Origin: Bradyrhizobium icense
GTDB lineage: Bacteria > Pseudomonadota > Alphaproteobacteria > Rhizobiales > Xanthobacteraceae
Assembly (NCBI RefSeq): GCF_001693385.1
Contig: NZ_CP016428.1
Span: 1,612,001-1,676,000, forward strand
Reading direction: 5' to 3'
Length of the DNA: 64,000 nt
This document shows positions 16,889-26,869 of the stretch, piece by piece. Each line of letters begins with the position of its first letter. Within the stretch, counting starts at the first letter, position 1. Under the pieces are notes generated by a model. That model did not search any database. It saw nothing but the letters and a program-made list of their open reading frames with translations, and was not told the origin of the DNA. The position numbers and the translations under genes were made by a program.

Positions 16889-18826
16889 TCACCTCGAAAC
16901 AGCTTTGTAGTTTTCGTCGGCCTGGAGGTATTGGGCATACGCCGCCTCGACTGGGCCCTGCAGCTGCGTTCTGGCGTTGATCACGCGCGCATGAAGCTGT
17001 CTCAGGTCCTCGTAACCATTCCGGACCGCCTGTTCCAGCTTTCGTCGCTCCACCGCGATCTCATGCTCGATTTTGTCGATGTCACGCTTATCAACGCCTG
17101 TCGCCGGGTTGAATTTGAAACCCGCTTCGACCGACTGGCGCCACGTGTAAAGGGCTCCACAAAGTTTCGGTCCGAACCCCGGGACGTTCTCGACCGCCGT
17201 GCTCAACAGGTCGGCAGCCGTCTCGATTCCGTAGGATTGCAAGGTGCGTTTACGGCCGTTGCCAATGCCCTCGATGCTGGCCTTGTCGATTTCGAACTGG
17301 TCCAGATAGCGCGAGAGCTGCGCCTGCTTCACCGACGTTCTGAGTTGGTCAAGCTTCGATTTCCTCAGCGTCGGAAGGTGATCAAGCAAGACCTTTAACC
17401 GCAGCACCTCCTGCTTTTTGCCATCAAACGCGGCGGCCCCCGCCCGTTCGGTCCATTCCTGCTGAGCGCGGAGCCACGTGTCCCGCGCTTTGGCCTCGGC
17501 ATCCCGAAATTTGTAGACATCGCTGGACTTGTCGAGCCATCTCCTTGCGCCAAAGAACGTGATCAGCGCCGCCACAAGAAACAGTAGCGGTGCCGGCGCG
17601 CTCAGGCCGCCGAACACGCCAATTCCGCCAATGGCTAAAGCCATCGCGAAGGCCAACACGTTGGCGCGGCGGAATGAGTTCGCGACCGAAACCGCTTCGG
17701 CGCTCGGAGCCGGACGCGTGGCTTGAATGTTCGGGGCAGGGCCGGGGCTTTGCAGCCCCTCAATCCGGCGCCATAGCGTGGTGAGATCGAATGCGTTGAC
17801 ATCGGCCCCAAGGGAAACGAACGGGAATAGCTCGGCTCGGGTAGCCGCTTCCATCGGACACCACGGGCAGGCAACGGCCTTATGGTGCCAGTGGGATGGA
17901 TTGGTGCGGCATTGGACAAGGTTCTTCTCAAGACCGACCAGTGCTTGAACCCAATCCTGCGGCTCCGGCCTGCCACCGTTGATCATCTGCTTCGCGAAGG
18001 CACGCTCGAACAGAAACGCGACCTCGTCGCCGACGATCGACAGGGGCGGCGTGTTTGGCGGCCTGTCCATCTGGACGTCCGCGCGCATGGCGCTGTAGGC
18101 AAACCGGAGTTCCGAAATTGCTTTCGGGATCGGCATATCGCCGCGGCCGAGGAAGCGACCCGCGAAAGGGTGCCTGCCCATGAACAAGAGCAGGAACAGC
18201 ATCACGGCGAGACCGAAGCTGTCGTGGTTCACCGTTCTCACGGTCTGTCGAAGGTTTTTGCCCTGCAGCTCGGGCGGCGTGAATGTCTCGACGCCGACCT
18301 CGCAAAGATAACGCTTGCCTTGATCCGTGATCTGAAAGCTATCGCAGTCGATCAGCTTGACCGTCGCATCGGGCGCCACCAGAACACTGCCTTCGTTGAT
18401 GTCTCCGATGATGCTGCCTGTGGCATGCACGGCGCCGAACGCCCTCGCAGTGTTCGTGCAAGCGCGGACCAAGAAACGCCAATCAGCGCGCGTAAATTCG
18501 GTGAGGCGGCTTTTGGGGCTATAGAGCTTGTGGATGTCTTTTGCGTTTTTAACGCGCGGCAGCAACAATCCGACCGGAGCACGCCCGGACTTTGCCAGCA
18601 AAAGACCGGTAGGCCAGGCAGACACCTGGTTCAAGATGCCGCTCGAAAGCGACGACATGAACTGGATCTTGGCTGCTCTGTCCGGTGTAAGCGGTCGATG
18701 ATAGACCTTCGCAACCAAGTCTTCTGATGATCGGATGCCATAGACCGCGCCTTCTCCGCCCTGACCAATCAGGGCATCTAAGTGGATTTGGCGGCCGGAG
18801 AAATCGATAACTTCAGGAAGCGGCAT
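16889..18826 (-). CDS. HhH-fused Ser/Thr protein kinase of a TerY-P (YegI-like) triad
   Basis: Start at 18826 (MPLPEVIDFSGRQIHLDALI), overlapping the phosphatase stop by 14 nt; 645 aa. The N-terminal kinase domain has a Gly-rich loop (IGQGGEGAVYGI), Lys in LVAKVYHR, a catalytic-loop variant GSIIGDINEGSVLV (D and N kept, HRD replaced) and KLIDCDSFQI in place of DFG. A conserved HHKAVACPWCP zinc-like patch follows near residue 335, then two hydrophobic helices (about residues 400-445), a coiled coil, and helix-hairpin-helix motifs (ASIEGIGNGRKRTLQSYGI; VENVPGFGPKLCGALY). VWA + PP2C + kinase-HhH is the known TerY-P triad, proposed to link phosphorylation with DNA processing. Confidence 0.85.
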   Translation of the reverse strand: MPLPEVIDFSGRQIHLDALIGQGGEGAVYGIRSSEDLVAKVYHRPLTPDRAAKIQFMSSLSSGILNQVSAWPTGLLLAKSGRAPVGLLLPRVKNAKDIHKLYSPKSRLTEFTRADWRFLVRACTNTARAFGAVHATGSIIGDINEGSVLVAPDATVKLIDCDSFQITDQGKRYLCEVGVETFTPPELQGKNLRQTVRTVNHDSFGLAVMLFLLLFMGRHPFAGRFLGRGDMPIPKAISELRFAYSAMRADVQMDRPPNTPPLSIVGDEVAFLFERAFAKQMINGGRPEPQDWVQALVGLEKNLVQCRTNPSHWHHKAVACPWCPMEAATRAELFPFVSLGADVNAFDLTTLWRRIEGLQSPGPAPNIQATRPAPSAEAVSVANSFRRANVLAFAMALAIGGIGVFGGLSAPAPLLFLVAALITFFGARRWLDKSSDVYKFRDAEAKARDTWLRAQQEWTERAGAAAFDGKKQEVLRLKVLLDHLPTLRKSKLDQLRTSVKQAQLSRYLDQFEIDKASIEGIGNGRKRTLQSYGIETAADLLSTAVENVPGFGPKLCGALYTWRQSVEAGFKFNPATGVDKRDIDKIEHEIAVERRKLEQAVRNGYEDLRQLHARVINARTQLQGPVEAAYAQYLQADENYKAVSR

Positions 18827-19616
18827 CGGCGGAGGGGAGGGTTGGTTCGTATCGTGTTGCGAGCACGAGCGATTTATCATCATCTGTGCGCGCGCAAACG
18901 CGTTCCGAGTTCAAATAATTCAACAAACTGGCCGATAATCCATCGTCCAGCCCTTCATTCAATGCCTCACGGACGGGTGCGATCATATTGTTGAAGAAAG
19001 GATCGTGGACGCTTTTGGTCGCATAATGAAGGACGAGGTTTTCAATGCCGTCGGAGAAAGCTGAAAAGCTTTCGATGCGCCGCGAGACTGCGGCAAACTC
19101 GATGACATCCGCCGCATTGCTGGCGGTGATGAAGTTGGTGCTGTTGATGTACTCGCCGTGCTGAGGCCAGAAAATGTAGGACCAGCCCTCATCCCCTTCC
19201 TCACGAACGACCATCGCGCCGTCGCCCACTTGAAAAAACACGGCCTCCTCGGGAGCGATCACCGCGACGAGCAGGGTGCAGGCGAACTGCCTCGTTGAGG
19301 CACCGGACTCCAACGCAAAGCTCGAAATTGCCGTCTGTATTTGAGCCAGCCAGCTCAGGACGTCGTCCCGACCGATTGCTCCGACCGAACCACCGGCCTC
19401 AAGGAAGTTCTCGATCAGATAGGTTGCGGTACTCACTGCCGCGCGCGAGCCGATCTCAGAATGCGCCGCGCTGCCGGCGCCGTCCGAAACCGCAGAAATT
19501 AGGACCTGCCCGTTGGGGGTCTGAATGACCCTCACGCGCACGCTGTCCTGGCACGGCTGACCATTCTTGGTATGCGACGTGCCGATCGCGGACGTGGCGG
19601 CTATCCGCCAGCTCAT
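18813..19616 (-). CDS. PP2C-family protein phosphatase of the TerY-P triad
   Basis: Start at 19616 (MSWRIAATSAIGTSHTKNGQ), a few bases after the VWA stop; 267 aa. PP2C/PPM motifs are visible: GQPCQDS (metal-binding Asp), AVSDGAGSAAHSEIGS (DG with the second metal Asp) and AFSDGIENL late in the chain, with FQVGDGAMVV in between. Metal-dependent Ser/Thr phosphatase expected to reverse the neighbouring kinase. Gene order VWA-phosphatase-kinase with tiny gaps and a 14-nt overlap indicates one operon. Confidence 0.88.
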   Translation of the reverse strand: MSWRIAATSAIGTSHTKNGQPCQDSVRVRVIQTPNGQVLISAVSDGAGSAAHSEIGSRAAVSTATYLIENFLEAGGSVGAIGRDDVLSWLAQIQTAISSFALESGASTRQFACTLLVAVIAPEEAVFFQVGDGAMVVREEGDEGWSYIFWPQHGEYINSTNFITASNAADVIEFAAVSRRIESFSAFSDGIENLVLHYATKSVHDPFFNNMIAPVREALNEGLDDGLSASLLNYLNSERVCARTDDDKSLVLATRYEPTLPSADAAS

Positions 19617-19620
19617 CGAG

Positions 19621-20286
19621 CTAGACTTCGGTCCAGCCGCTTGGCGGCGGCAAAGCGACACGATCGCCGGTGTTCGACGCGGAGACGCGGCTCAACGAAC
19701 TCGATAGCCACATGAAAAGCTCGCGGAAGTTTAGGCCATCGAGCTTGAGCGGGCCACGCGGTGCGATTTGAGCGAGAATACCCATATCCGCGTTGGCGAC
19801 GCCGATGGCAAAGAACGAGAACTCCTTCTTTTCCTCGCCGTCCCTGACGAGCTGGGCCGCCCGCTGCCAGCTGTCGGTCGGAGCGCCATCGGTGATCAGG
19901 AAAATCCACGGCCGGTAGTACGAGACACCATTGTCCCTGTACCGCTGCTTGCGTTCGCGCAGCAGGTCGATGCCTTGCTCGATCGCGGCACCCATTGGGG
20001 TATCCCCTGTCGTCAACAGCGTCGGCGGGTGCCAGAAATCAGGGGTCTGAAAGCCGGAATCGATATTGACGGGACCGAAGGTGACGACCGCGATTTCAAC
20101 GCGCTTCATCGCCAGCGCATCATTCGCCAACTGGTCCTTCAGCGTCGCGATGCCGCGATTCAATTCCGAAATCGCTCGCCCCTGCATGGAATGCGACGTA
20201 TCCAACAGCAGCAGGCAGGGGCACCGCGGCTCTGGATTGGTGGTGAAGTCGTCGCTTCCAAAGCCGACCTGCTCAAATCCTGACAT
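19621..20286 (-). CDS. VWA domain protein (TerY/YegL-like)
   Basis: Start at 20286 ([14 protein letters not shown]) behind GAGAGA; 221 aa. The MIDAS metal site is clear: [11 protein letters not shown] (DxSxS-type), the Thr in [11 protein letters not shown] and the Asp in [12 protein letters not shown]. Matches YegL/TerY-type proteins, the first member of the TerY-P triad; the partner kinase and phosphatase follow directly. A longer open frame reaching 21048 is not used, because the added residues cross the DUF4236 gene in another frame. Confidence 0.88.
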   Translation of the reverse strand: MSGFEQVGFGSDDFTTNPEPRCPCLLLLDTSHSMQGRAISELNRGIATLKDQLANDALAMKRVEIAVVTFGPVNIDSGFQTPDFWHPPTLLTTGDTPMGAAIEQGIDLLRERKQRYRDNGVSYYRPWIFLITDGAPTDSWQRAAQLVRDGEEKKEFSFFAIGVANADMGILAQIAPRGPLKLDGLNFRELFMWLSSSLSRVSASNTGDRVALPPPSGWTEV

Positions 20287-20297
20287 CGATTCTCTCA

Positions 20298-20780
20298 CTA
20301 TTGTGGTGGTGCTAATTGCAGCGGCGGACCAACGGTATCCGTCCGCATCTTCGGTCGAGGCCGCGGCAGGGGGACGGGGCCTTCGATGGCCGAATATTGA
20401 TCGGGGAAAGATTGAGCGAGCGAACCGGTGGTCTCGCCCGCCGGCGTCGCGGGCAGCGAGGATCCACCGGGGACGGGCTCGGGACGGCTCACGATGTAGA
20501 TCAGCCCGAGCACGAAAGCGATGATGACGAATGGTGTGGCCGAGTAGCGCCTGCGCGTAGGCAGCGGGTGAGTGATGAGCGCAGCCGGTGCCTGGGGCTG
20601 CACGGTTTTTGAATAGGATAGGCCCGACCCGGGAAAACCAACGGTCAGGCGCGAGGGACCGCTTGAGCCGACGTTGTAAGTGAAGCCCTTTCCGCCAAAA
20701 GAGAGGCTGGAGCGCCTCAATCCGATGTTGAGGCGCACGCCGGGTATCAGCTTTATCGATTTTCGAAAGCGCAGCCCCAT
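20298..20780 (-). CDS. DUF4236 membrane protein
   Basis: A 160-aa product. The N-terminus [20 protein letters not shown] with [14 protein letters not shown] and a GS-rich turn is the DUF4236 signature. A transmembrane helix follows ([15 protein letters not shown], about residue 90), then a Pro-rich tail. It is the first gene of the minus-strand operon with the VWA, phosphatase and kinase genes (11 nt before VWA). DUF4236 proteins occur near stress or defence-type gene sets; the role is not defined. Confidence 0.8.
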   Translation of the reverse strand: MGLRFRKSIKLIPGVRLNIGLRRSSLSFGGKGFTYNVGSSGPSRLTVGFPGSGLSYSKTVQPQAPAALITHPLPTRRRYSATPFVIIAFVLGLIYIVSRPEPVPGGSSLPATPAGETTGSLAQSFPDQYSAIEGPVPLPRPRPKMRTDTVGPPLQLAPPQ

Positions 20781-21077
20781 TTCTCTCCCCTTGGTTGAAA
20801 TAGTTCACCAAAACGGCAGGGTTTTCAACCTCCCGTAGGGGCGCTGGAGATACGACTCCACGTCGAAAGCAGGATAGTACCGCTTCCAATAGGCGAACTC
20901 GCGCAGCTGCTTCGAGCCTCGAAAGCCGGGGATTGTCAAAGCAAAGTGCGCAAAACCGCCGCTCTCGGCTTGACCCTTCAAATTTGCTTGTTCTAACTTT
21001 GTTCTCATGCGGCCCGATTCTGCCGGCCCACACCATTTGAAATGACAATAGCAGCTGCCAAGAGCCGGACAGGCACC
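20781..21077. other. Divergent intergenic region; possible 67-codon ORF
   Basis: Lies between the DUF4236 operon (minus) and the DUF2130 gene (plus), so promoters for both are expected here. A minus-strand frame 20805-21008 ([12 protein letters not shown]...) is open but has no ribosome binding site or recognised motif, so it is not called as a gene. Confidence 0.4.
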
Positions 21078-22487
21078 ATGCACGAGATCATCTGTCCCCA
21101 CTGTACCAAGGCCTTCAAGGTCGACGATTCCGGCTATGCCGAGATTCTGAAGCAGGTTCGTGATGCCGATTTCGCACAGCAACTGCACGAGCGGTTGGAG
21201 TTGGCGGAGCGCGAGAAGCAAAGCGCGGTGGAACTGGCCAAGGCCAAGGTCACCAGCGATCTGCAGAAGACCGCTGCCGCCAAGGATGCCGAGATCCAGG
21301 AGTTGAAGTCCAAGCTTGAGGGGAGCGGCGTTGCCCAGAAGCTCGCGGTTAGCGAAGCGCTCAGCGCCGTCGAAAAGGAGCGGGACAGGCTCGCGAACGC
21401 GCTGGCCGAGTCCGAGCGCGAAAAGAAGGCGGCCTCGGAGCTTGCCGAAGCGCTCCTGGCCAGCGAGCAGCACAAAATCACGGCTGCCAAGGAAAAAGAA
21501 ATCCAAGAGCTCAAGGCCAAGCTTCAGGCCGTCGAGCTTGAGAAGAAACTCGCCGTCACTGAAGCAGTCGGTGCGATCGAAAAGGAGCGCGATGAGCTGA
21601 AAAGCGGCATCAAGCAGGTTCAGCTTGAAAAGCAGCTCTCCGAGCAGTCGCTCAAGGACAAGTACGAAACTCAGATCAAGGATCGCGATGACGCGATCGA
21701 GCGCCTTAAGGATATGAAGGCCCGCCTATCGACCAAGATGGTCGGTGAGACCCTAGAACAGCACTGCGAGACCGAGTTCAACCGGGTCCGGTCGATGGCC
21801 TTCCCGCGGGCCTATTTCGAAAAGGACAACGACGCGCGGACCGGCAGCAAGGGCGATTACATCTTCCGCGACTCGGACGAGGCCGGCACCGAGATCATCT
21901 CGATTATGTTCGAGATGAAGAACGAGAGCGACAAAACCGCCACGAAAACCAAGAACGAAGACTTCCTCAAGGAGCTCGACCGGGATCGAACCGAGAAGGG
22001 TTGCGAATACGCGATCTTGGTCTCAATGCTTGAACCGGACAACGAACTCTACAATACCGGCATCGTCGATGTCTTCCACCGCTACGCGAAAATGTATGTC
22101 ATCCGGCCGCAGTTTTTCCTGCCGATGATTACGCTGCTGCGGAATGCGGCGATCAACTCGCTCAAGTACAAGACAGAGCTGGCGCTCGTGAAAGCGCAGA
22201 ATATCGATATCACCCAGTTCGAGAGCCAACTCGAAACGTTCAAGGCCGCATTCTCGAAGAACTACGATCTTGCTTCCAGGAACTTCCAAGCAGCGATCGC
22301 AGAGATCGATAAGTCGATTGATCACCTGCAGAAGACCAAGGACGCCTTGATCGGCGTGGATCGCAATCTCCGCCTGGCGAATGACAAGGCGCAGGACGTC
22401 ACGATCAAGAAGCTGACCAAGGGCAATCCAACGATGGCGGCGAAATTTGCTGAGCTTAAAACCCCGCCTGCGGAAGCGGCTGAGTAG
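21078..22487 (+). CDS. DUF2130 coiled-coil protein with nuclease-like core
   Basis: Start at 21078 ([20 protein letters not shown]); the N-terminal CPHC is a zinc-ribbon-like knuckle. Residues about 25-210 are one long coiled coil rich in Lys, Glu and Ala. The conserved DUF2130 part follows: [16 protein letters not shown], then KGDYIFRD and IMFEMKNE, whose acidic and Lys residues resemble a PD-(D/E)XK nuclease site. The tail is helical. 469 aa. It is transcribed away from the TerY-P operon. A role in DNA processing or defence is an inference. Confidence 0.83.
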   Translation: MHEIICPHCTKAFKVDDSGYAEILKQVRDADFAQQLHERLELAEREKQSAVELAKAKVTSDLQKTAAAKDAEIQELKSKLEGSGVAQKLAVSEALSAVEKERDRLANALAESEREKKAASELAEALLASEQHKITAAKEKEIQELKAKLQAVELEKKLAVTEAVGAIEKERDELKSGIKQVQLEKQLSEQSLKDKYETQIKDRDDAIERLKDMKARLSTKMVGETLEQHCETEFNRVRSMAFPRAYFEKDNDARTGSKGDYIFRDSDEAGTEIISIMFEMKNESDKTATKTKNEDFLKELDRDRTEKGCEYAILVSMLEPDNELYNTGIVDVFHRYAKMYVIRPQFFLPMITLLRNAAINSLKYKTELALVKAQNIDITQFESQLETFKAAFSKNYDLASRNFQAAIAEIDKSIDHLQKTKDALIGVDRNLRLANDKAQDVTIKKLTKGNPTMAAKFAELKTPPAEAAE

Positions 22488-22843
22488 GCTCCTTCCTCAG
22501 CAGCTGGTTTCAGGAAGAGGTCAAGTCAGGGACGTGAGATCGTGCAATCGCATTCACGATTTAAAGATTCATCCCTGGAAGAGGCGGCGTTTGGCAGGAA
22601 TATCACTGTCGCAGTTCGGGACTGAGAGCAGTTCTATACGCGGATTGTGCTGCAGTCGCCCTAGAGGTCGTGAACTCTCCCTGCTTCCGGTCTGCTTCTA
22701 GGCCGGATTAAACCGGATCCGTCCAGCCCAACCGGGTCCCATCAAGGTGTGGGGCGGTGTATTGACAACCGGACTCGATCGCTCTCCATTGTTGCAATCC
22801 CTGATTTTGCAGTGCTCGATACACAATTACTGCCGGAACGCAT
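22488..22843. other. 356-bp gap before the zinc-hook ATPase gene
   Basis: No gene, RNA or repeat recognised. It probably holds the promoter of the downstream ATPase gene. Confidence 0.35.
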
Positions 22844-25530
22844 ATGGCAAGCGATAATGACTTGTTCGATTGGTGCGCTGCACGTCCGCGCTGGCAACAG
22901 GAAGCCATACGGCTCCTCACCACCAAGCCCGTTCTCGACGCGGATGAACTCAATCAGCTCGAAGACGCGGTAAGGGCGGAAACAGGAATTACCGCCGGAA
23001 CACCGCCCGCCTGGCCTGCGCTGACGAAAACCCACCTGAAGGCGGGCAATCAATTCGCGCCGGTCACCGTTCTGGGCTCGATCGGGCCGCTGCGTAACAT
23101 TGACCGGTTGGCTGCGGCACAGCCGCCGCTCAAGTTCGCAGTCAATGGCGTAACGCTGATTTACGGCCCGAACGGTTCAGGGAAGAGCGGCTATTGCCGG
23201 ATTGCCAAGAAGATTTGCCATTGTCTGCACGACGTAACCCTGCGGGGCAACGTGTTCGAGCCGGCCTCATCCGATCCCCGAGAGGTGACCCTGACCTTCC
23301 GAGTCGACGGCGACAAAACGCGCAGCATGGTTTGGGACGACCGCAGCCCCCACCACTAGAGCTGGGCCGAATCTCCGTCTTCGACAGTGACGCGGCAGGG
23401 TTGTACGTCGACGCCGAGCGGAATATCGAGTTTTTGCCCTTCGAGCTCGCCCTCCTAACCAACCTCGCCGAAGTTCTGCGAATCCTGGACGCCCGCTTCA
23501 AGGCTGAGGAAGCGAGCTTGAACAAGGCGCACAAGGCGCCCCTGCCGCTCGGATATGAGAAGCGCACCAAAGTATCGGCGCTGATTGCGGCGATGAAAGC
23601 GGATCAGAACCTCCCGAGCGAGCAGGATGTGCGGGCCTTGGCTACCTGGACTGAAAAGGACGAGTCCGCCTTTCAGGCGCTCTCGCTCGAGCTGCGCAAG
23701 GACCCAGCCCTACTGTCGAAAGTAAAGGAAGCGACTAGGTCGGCAGTAGAGACGTTGGTCACCGATGCAACCACGATCTATGACGCGATCGGCAATGCCG
23801 GTCTTTCAAAACTGAAAGAGGTGCGAGAGAAAGCGGCGGCCTCGCGCGAGGCCGCGAAGGCAGCCGCTTCTGCCTTGGCGGCGGATTCGGCGGTTCCGCA
23901 GCTGGGCAATGAGACCTGGCGCCAGATGCTGACGTACGCGCGCGACTTTGCCGCCGAAGCATACCCGGACCTTCAGCCGCCCCAACTGGCTACCGCCGAT
24001 GCCTGTGTGCTCTGCCATCAGCCTCTCGATGGGCAGGCGCGCGCGCGACTGACCGCCTTTGACGAGTATATCGAGGGCCGGGCCAATGCGGACGCCGAAA
24101 AGGCAAAGAAAGCGTTTGCGGATGCCGCGCGCGCAATCCTTGACCTCAAAATCCTTAGCAGTCAGGACATCAAGAACCGCCTTGTCAACTTTACCGAGGG
24201 CACGCCGCCCCGCCAAGCGCTGGCGGACAAGCTTGAGCGGTTCTACGGTGCCTGCCAGGAACGGCATGCCCAGGTTTCAGCAGCCATCAAAACAGTCGAC
24301 TACGCTGGTCTTGATGGCCTGACGGATCTTGACCGGTCGATCATCGACGAGTTGCTGGCTGAAGCGACCGTCCTTTCCAACGAAATCAAAGGGTTAAAAC
24401 CATCGGCGGACGAGATCGCCAAGCGGCTTAAGCGACAGCAAGACTTCGACGAGTTTGAAGCGCGCAAGAAATTCTCGGCCGATATCGAGACTTTCGTAGC
24501 TCGGCGTCATTCGCTCGATCTCCTTCTGAAGACCAAGGCGTGCCTCGCGGCCTGTTCTGTTGCCGGAATCACGTCCTACATCACCCGCATCAGAAGGAAG
24601 GTCCTGACCGCTACCCTGCAAACCAGCCTGGAAGACGAGATTAAAGCGCTCGACCTCCAGCATCTGCCCCTGAAACTTGCCGACCGGGGCGAGGTCGGCA
24701 AAAGCAAGGTGCATATCGGACTGGAGGCCCAGCAGAAGGTCGGGAAGAACAGTGACATCCTGAGCGAAGGGGAGAAACGGGCGCTCGCCCTGGCAGGCTT
24801 CCTCGCCGAATTGAAGGAGGTCGGCGTCAGGCACGGTATCGTGGTCGATGATCCGGTGTCGTCTCTGGATCACGCCAGGATGGAGGCGGTGGCGAAACGC
24901 CTGGTCAAAGAGGCCGCGGCCGGACGGCAGGTCATTGTCTTCACGCACAACCTATTCTTTCACCAAGCCATGTTCGAAGCCGCGCGAGAGATGAAGGTGC
25001 CTCTGCGAGAGGAATGGATCGCCAAGCACGCAGATGGACGCTTCGGCATCATCGACGCGGGACAGGAGCCCTGGATCTCAATGGGTGTTACGAAGCGCCT
25101 CTCGATAATCGAGGGCCTCCTGCAAAAGAAAAAGCCGACGTATTCGGAAACCGATGAGACCGAGCGCTCGTTCGTCACGGATGTATATAGCAAGATGCGC
25201 GAAACGTGGGAGCACGCTATCGAAGAGATTCTCTTTGCTGGCGTTATCGGCCGTTTCCGGCCTAATGTCGCGACCCTCAAATTGAGGGCCGCCCGCGTCG
25301 AAAAAGCCGACTACGAGGCGGTATACGCCGGCATGACGCGGTGTTCGAAATATTCCGGCCATGACCAATCAGCAGGAGTGCCGGCCGATCTTCCCAAGTT
25401 CACCGAGATCAAAGCTGATCTTGATAAGCTCAGCTCCTTTGTCGCGGCCGCAAACATCCGTAGGAAAACACTCGAAAAAGAAGGTCAACTCTATGAGGCG
25501 GGGCCCGTGGCGGCCGAGGTTCTCGACTAG
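22844..25530 (+). pseudogene. Zinc-hook SMC/RloC-like AAA ATPase with a one-base frameshift
   Basis: The first frame (MASDNDLFDWCAARPRWQQE) runs to a stop at 23357-23359; the second, open to 25530, continues the same protein. Adding one C to the C5 run at 23347-23351 joins them as ...DDRSPPPLELGRISVF..., giving 895 aa. Walker A is YGPNGSGKSGYC (about residue 107); a long coiled coil contains the CxxC hook DACVLCHQPLD (about residue 387); the ABC signature is DILSEGEKRALAL; Walker B is IVVDDPVSSLDHAR; the H-loop is VIVFTHN. This matches Rad50-like ATPases such as RloC; I cannot confirm an anticodon-nuclease domain. Either broken or affected by a sequencing error. Confidence 0.75.
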
Positions 25531-25619
25531 CCATCACCGCTAGGCCGCTAGGCTTCATGACTTTGTCCCCCTGCAGCTGTGCTAGACTCAAAGCCAACAA
25601 TTGGGGCGATGCATCAACC

Positions 25620-26150
25620 ATGAAGCTGATCAGAGTACATTTGGAACCGGGCGCAATGGTCAACTACATACAGATCGGCCATCGTCGCACTGCAGTCGAA
25701 TATGCGATCGCGGGTATTCAAAAAATTCACGATGCCAATCTCGACTTGCTTGGTCGCGATCCACTAAGCGCAGATATGGAAGGCGCCATGATGGCTTGGG
25801 TCATCGAAAGCCTCCTCCAGGGAGCTTATGTTCGCGAATATCATCTTTGGGAAAAGGACTGTAAGGCGTACTTTGCCCTCATCGCCAATCGGAACAACCA
25901 GCTGCTGACAATAAATCAGAACGAGAAACCCTTCCCAAACTTCGTTCGCAAGGTCCTTTTGGCTTTCGACGTCACGCTTCCGGACACGATCCTGAGCGCG
26001 ATTGACCACATGCGAAAACAAGTCAACGTCATGAAGCACGAAGAGGGCCTCGAACTCGATCATTTTGTAAGCGAGGCAGACTATAAGAGCGCATTGGATG
26101 CGCTGGAGAGCTTTTGGAACGAACTGATGAGCCGCGAAGAGTACGCCTAG
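25620..26150 (+). CDS. Hypothetical helical protein, possible HEPN-like
   Basis: Start at 25620 (MKLIRVHLEPGAMVNYIQIG); 176 aa, almost all helix. AYVREYHLWEKDCKAYF and DHMRKQVNVMKHEEG recall HEPN-type proteins, although the Arg-His spacing is longer than the usual Rx4-6H. It follows the zinc-hook ATPase gene by 90 nt on the same strand. A toxin or RNase role beside an SMC-like ATPase would fit a defence module, but the assignment is weak. Confidence 0.55.
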   Translation: MKLIRVHLEPGAMVNYIQIGHRRTAVEYAIAGIQKIHDANLDLLGRDPLSADMEGAMMAWVIESLLQGAYVREYHLWEKDCKAYFALIANRNNQLLTINQNEKPFPNFVRKVLLAFDVTLPDTILSAIDHMRKQVNVMKHEEGLELDHFVSEADYKSALDALESFWNELMSREEYA

Positions 26151-26282
26151 GGTGACGCAGCCTCTACCGCTACCGCAAAATTTCTCATCTGGAAGACCGT
26201 TTTTGTGTGGCACTCTCGAAAGTGGCAAACGGACCCAGTTCGCTCACTGATGAGCTTGGTCGCAAACGGAGTCAGTTGCCTG

Positions 26283-26316
26283 GACTGATAAGGTTTCTAA
26301 CAAAAGCTTATCAGTT
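26283..26316. repeat. 34-bp palindrome, copy 4
   Basis: Left arm GACTGATAAG (9 of 10), centre GTTTCTAACAAAAG (14 bp), right arm CTTATCAGTT (exact), followed by GGCGACTGGGTAAATTTC. It lies 130 bp after the last gene of the kinase/ATPase block and so marks its right edge. Confidence 0.65.
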
Positions 26317-26357
26317 GGCGACTGGGTAAATTTCTGATGAGTTCGTCTTGCAGGCGC

Positions 26358-26388
26358 GCGTTATCGTGTGGAGATAACGCATTTTTCC
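26358..26388 (+). terminator. Hairpin with T run, probable rho-independent terminator
   Basis: GCGTTATC (26358-26365) and GATAACGC (26373-26380) pair perfectly over a 7-base loop and are followed by ATTTTTCC. It would terminate rightward transcription from the ATPase block before the H-NS-like gene. Confidence 0.55.
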
Positions 26389-26576
26389 TATCCTCCTGGG
26401 AACATTCGGCGAATTGATTTCGCCTTGGGCGGGGCAGGGCAAAAAATAGCAGCAAAATGCAGCAAAGGGCAGGAGTAACGTGCGGATAACGTGCGGGTCT
26501 GTTCTGCGGTCGTTCGCACCTTTCTGCCCTTTGCGCCTTCGACCTTTCGCGCGCCTTCTACACGCGGAGGTACCAA

Positions 26577-26869
26577 ATGAATTTCTCAGATCTAAGCATC
26601 GAACAACTCGCCGACCTTCGTGACAAGGTAAGTGCAACTCTCGCTGAAAGGGTCACAGATCGCCAGCGCGAGCTTTCCAGTGAGGCTGATCGCATAGGGG
26701 CGCTACTTACCCAGCCCGCTAAGCCAAAGCCCCTCAAAAAACGGCTCCTACGAAGCCGAAGTATCAGAAGGGCGAGAACACTTGGTCGGGAAGAGGCACT
26801 CAGCCTGGCTGGGTAAAGCAGCACTTGGCCTTAGGTGGGACGCTGGATGAATTGCAAGTGCCGCTGTAA
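26577..26869 (+). pseudogene. H-NS-family nucleoid protein with a one-base frameshift
   Basis: The N-terminal frame MNFSDLSIEQLADLRDKVSA is the oligomerisation part of a rhizobial H-NS-like protein. After the A6 run at 26736-26741 the frame is lost, and the C-terminal DNA-binding part continues in another frame as KYQKGENTWSGRGTQPGW, ending LDELQVPL at 26869. One extra A would give a 97-aa protein of the usual family length. It follows an AGGAGG-like leader. H-NS proteins silence A+T-rich foreign DNA. As it stands the product would lose its DNA-binding motif, unless slippage on the A run or a sequencing error explains it. Confidence 0.75.

Noticed and set aside
20287..21048. N-terminal extension of the VWA frame up to 21048
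   Set aside because: It crosses the DUF4236 gene in another frame; ATG 20286 has a ribosome binding site and starts the domain.
23347..23359. Programmed -1 frameshift in the zinc-hook ATPase
   Set aside because: The C run does not form a standard slippery heptamer in the zero frame and no downstream structure stands out; a lost base is simpler.
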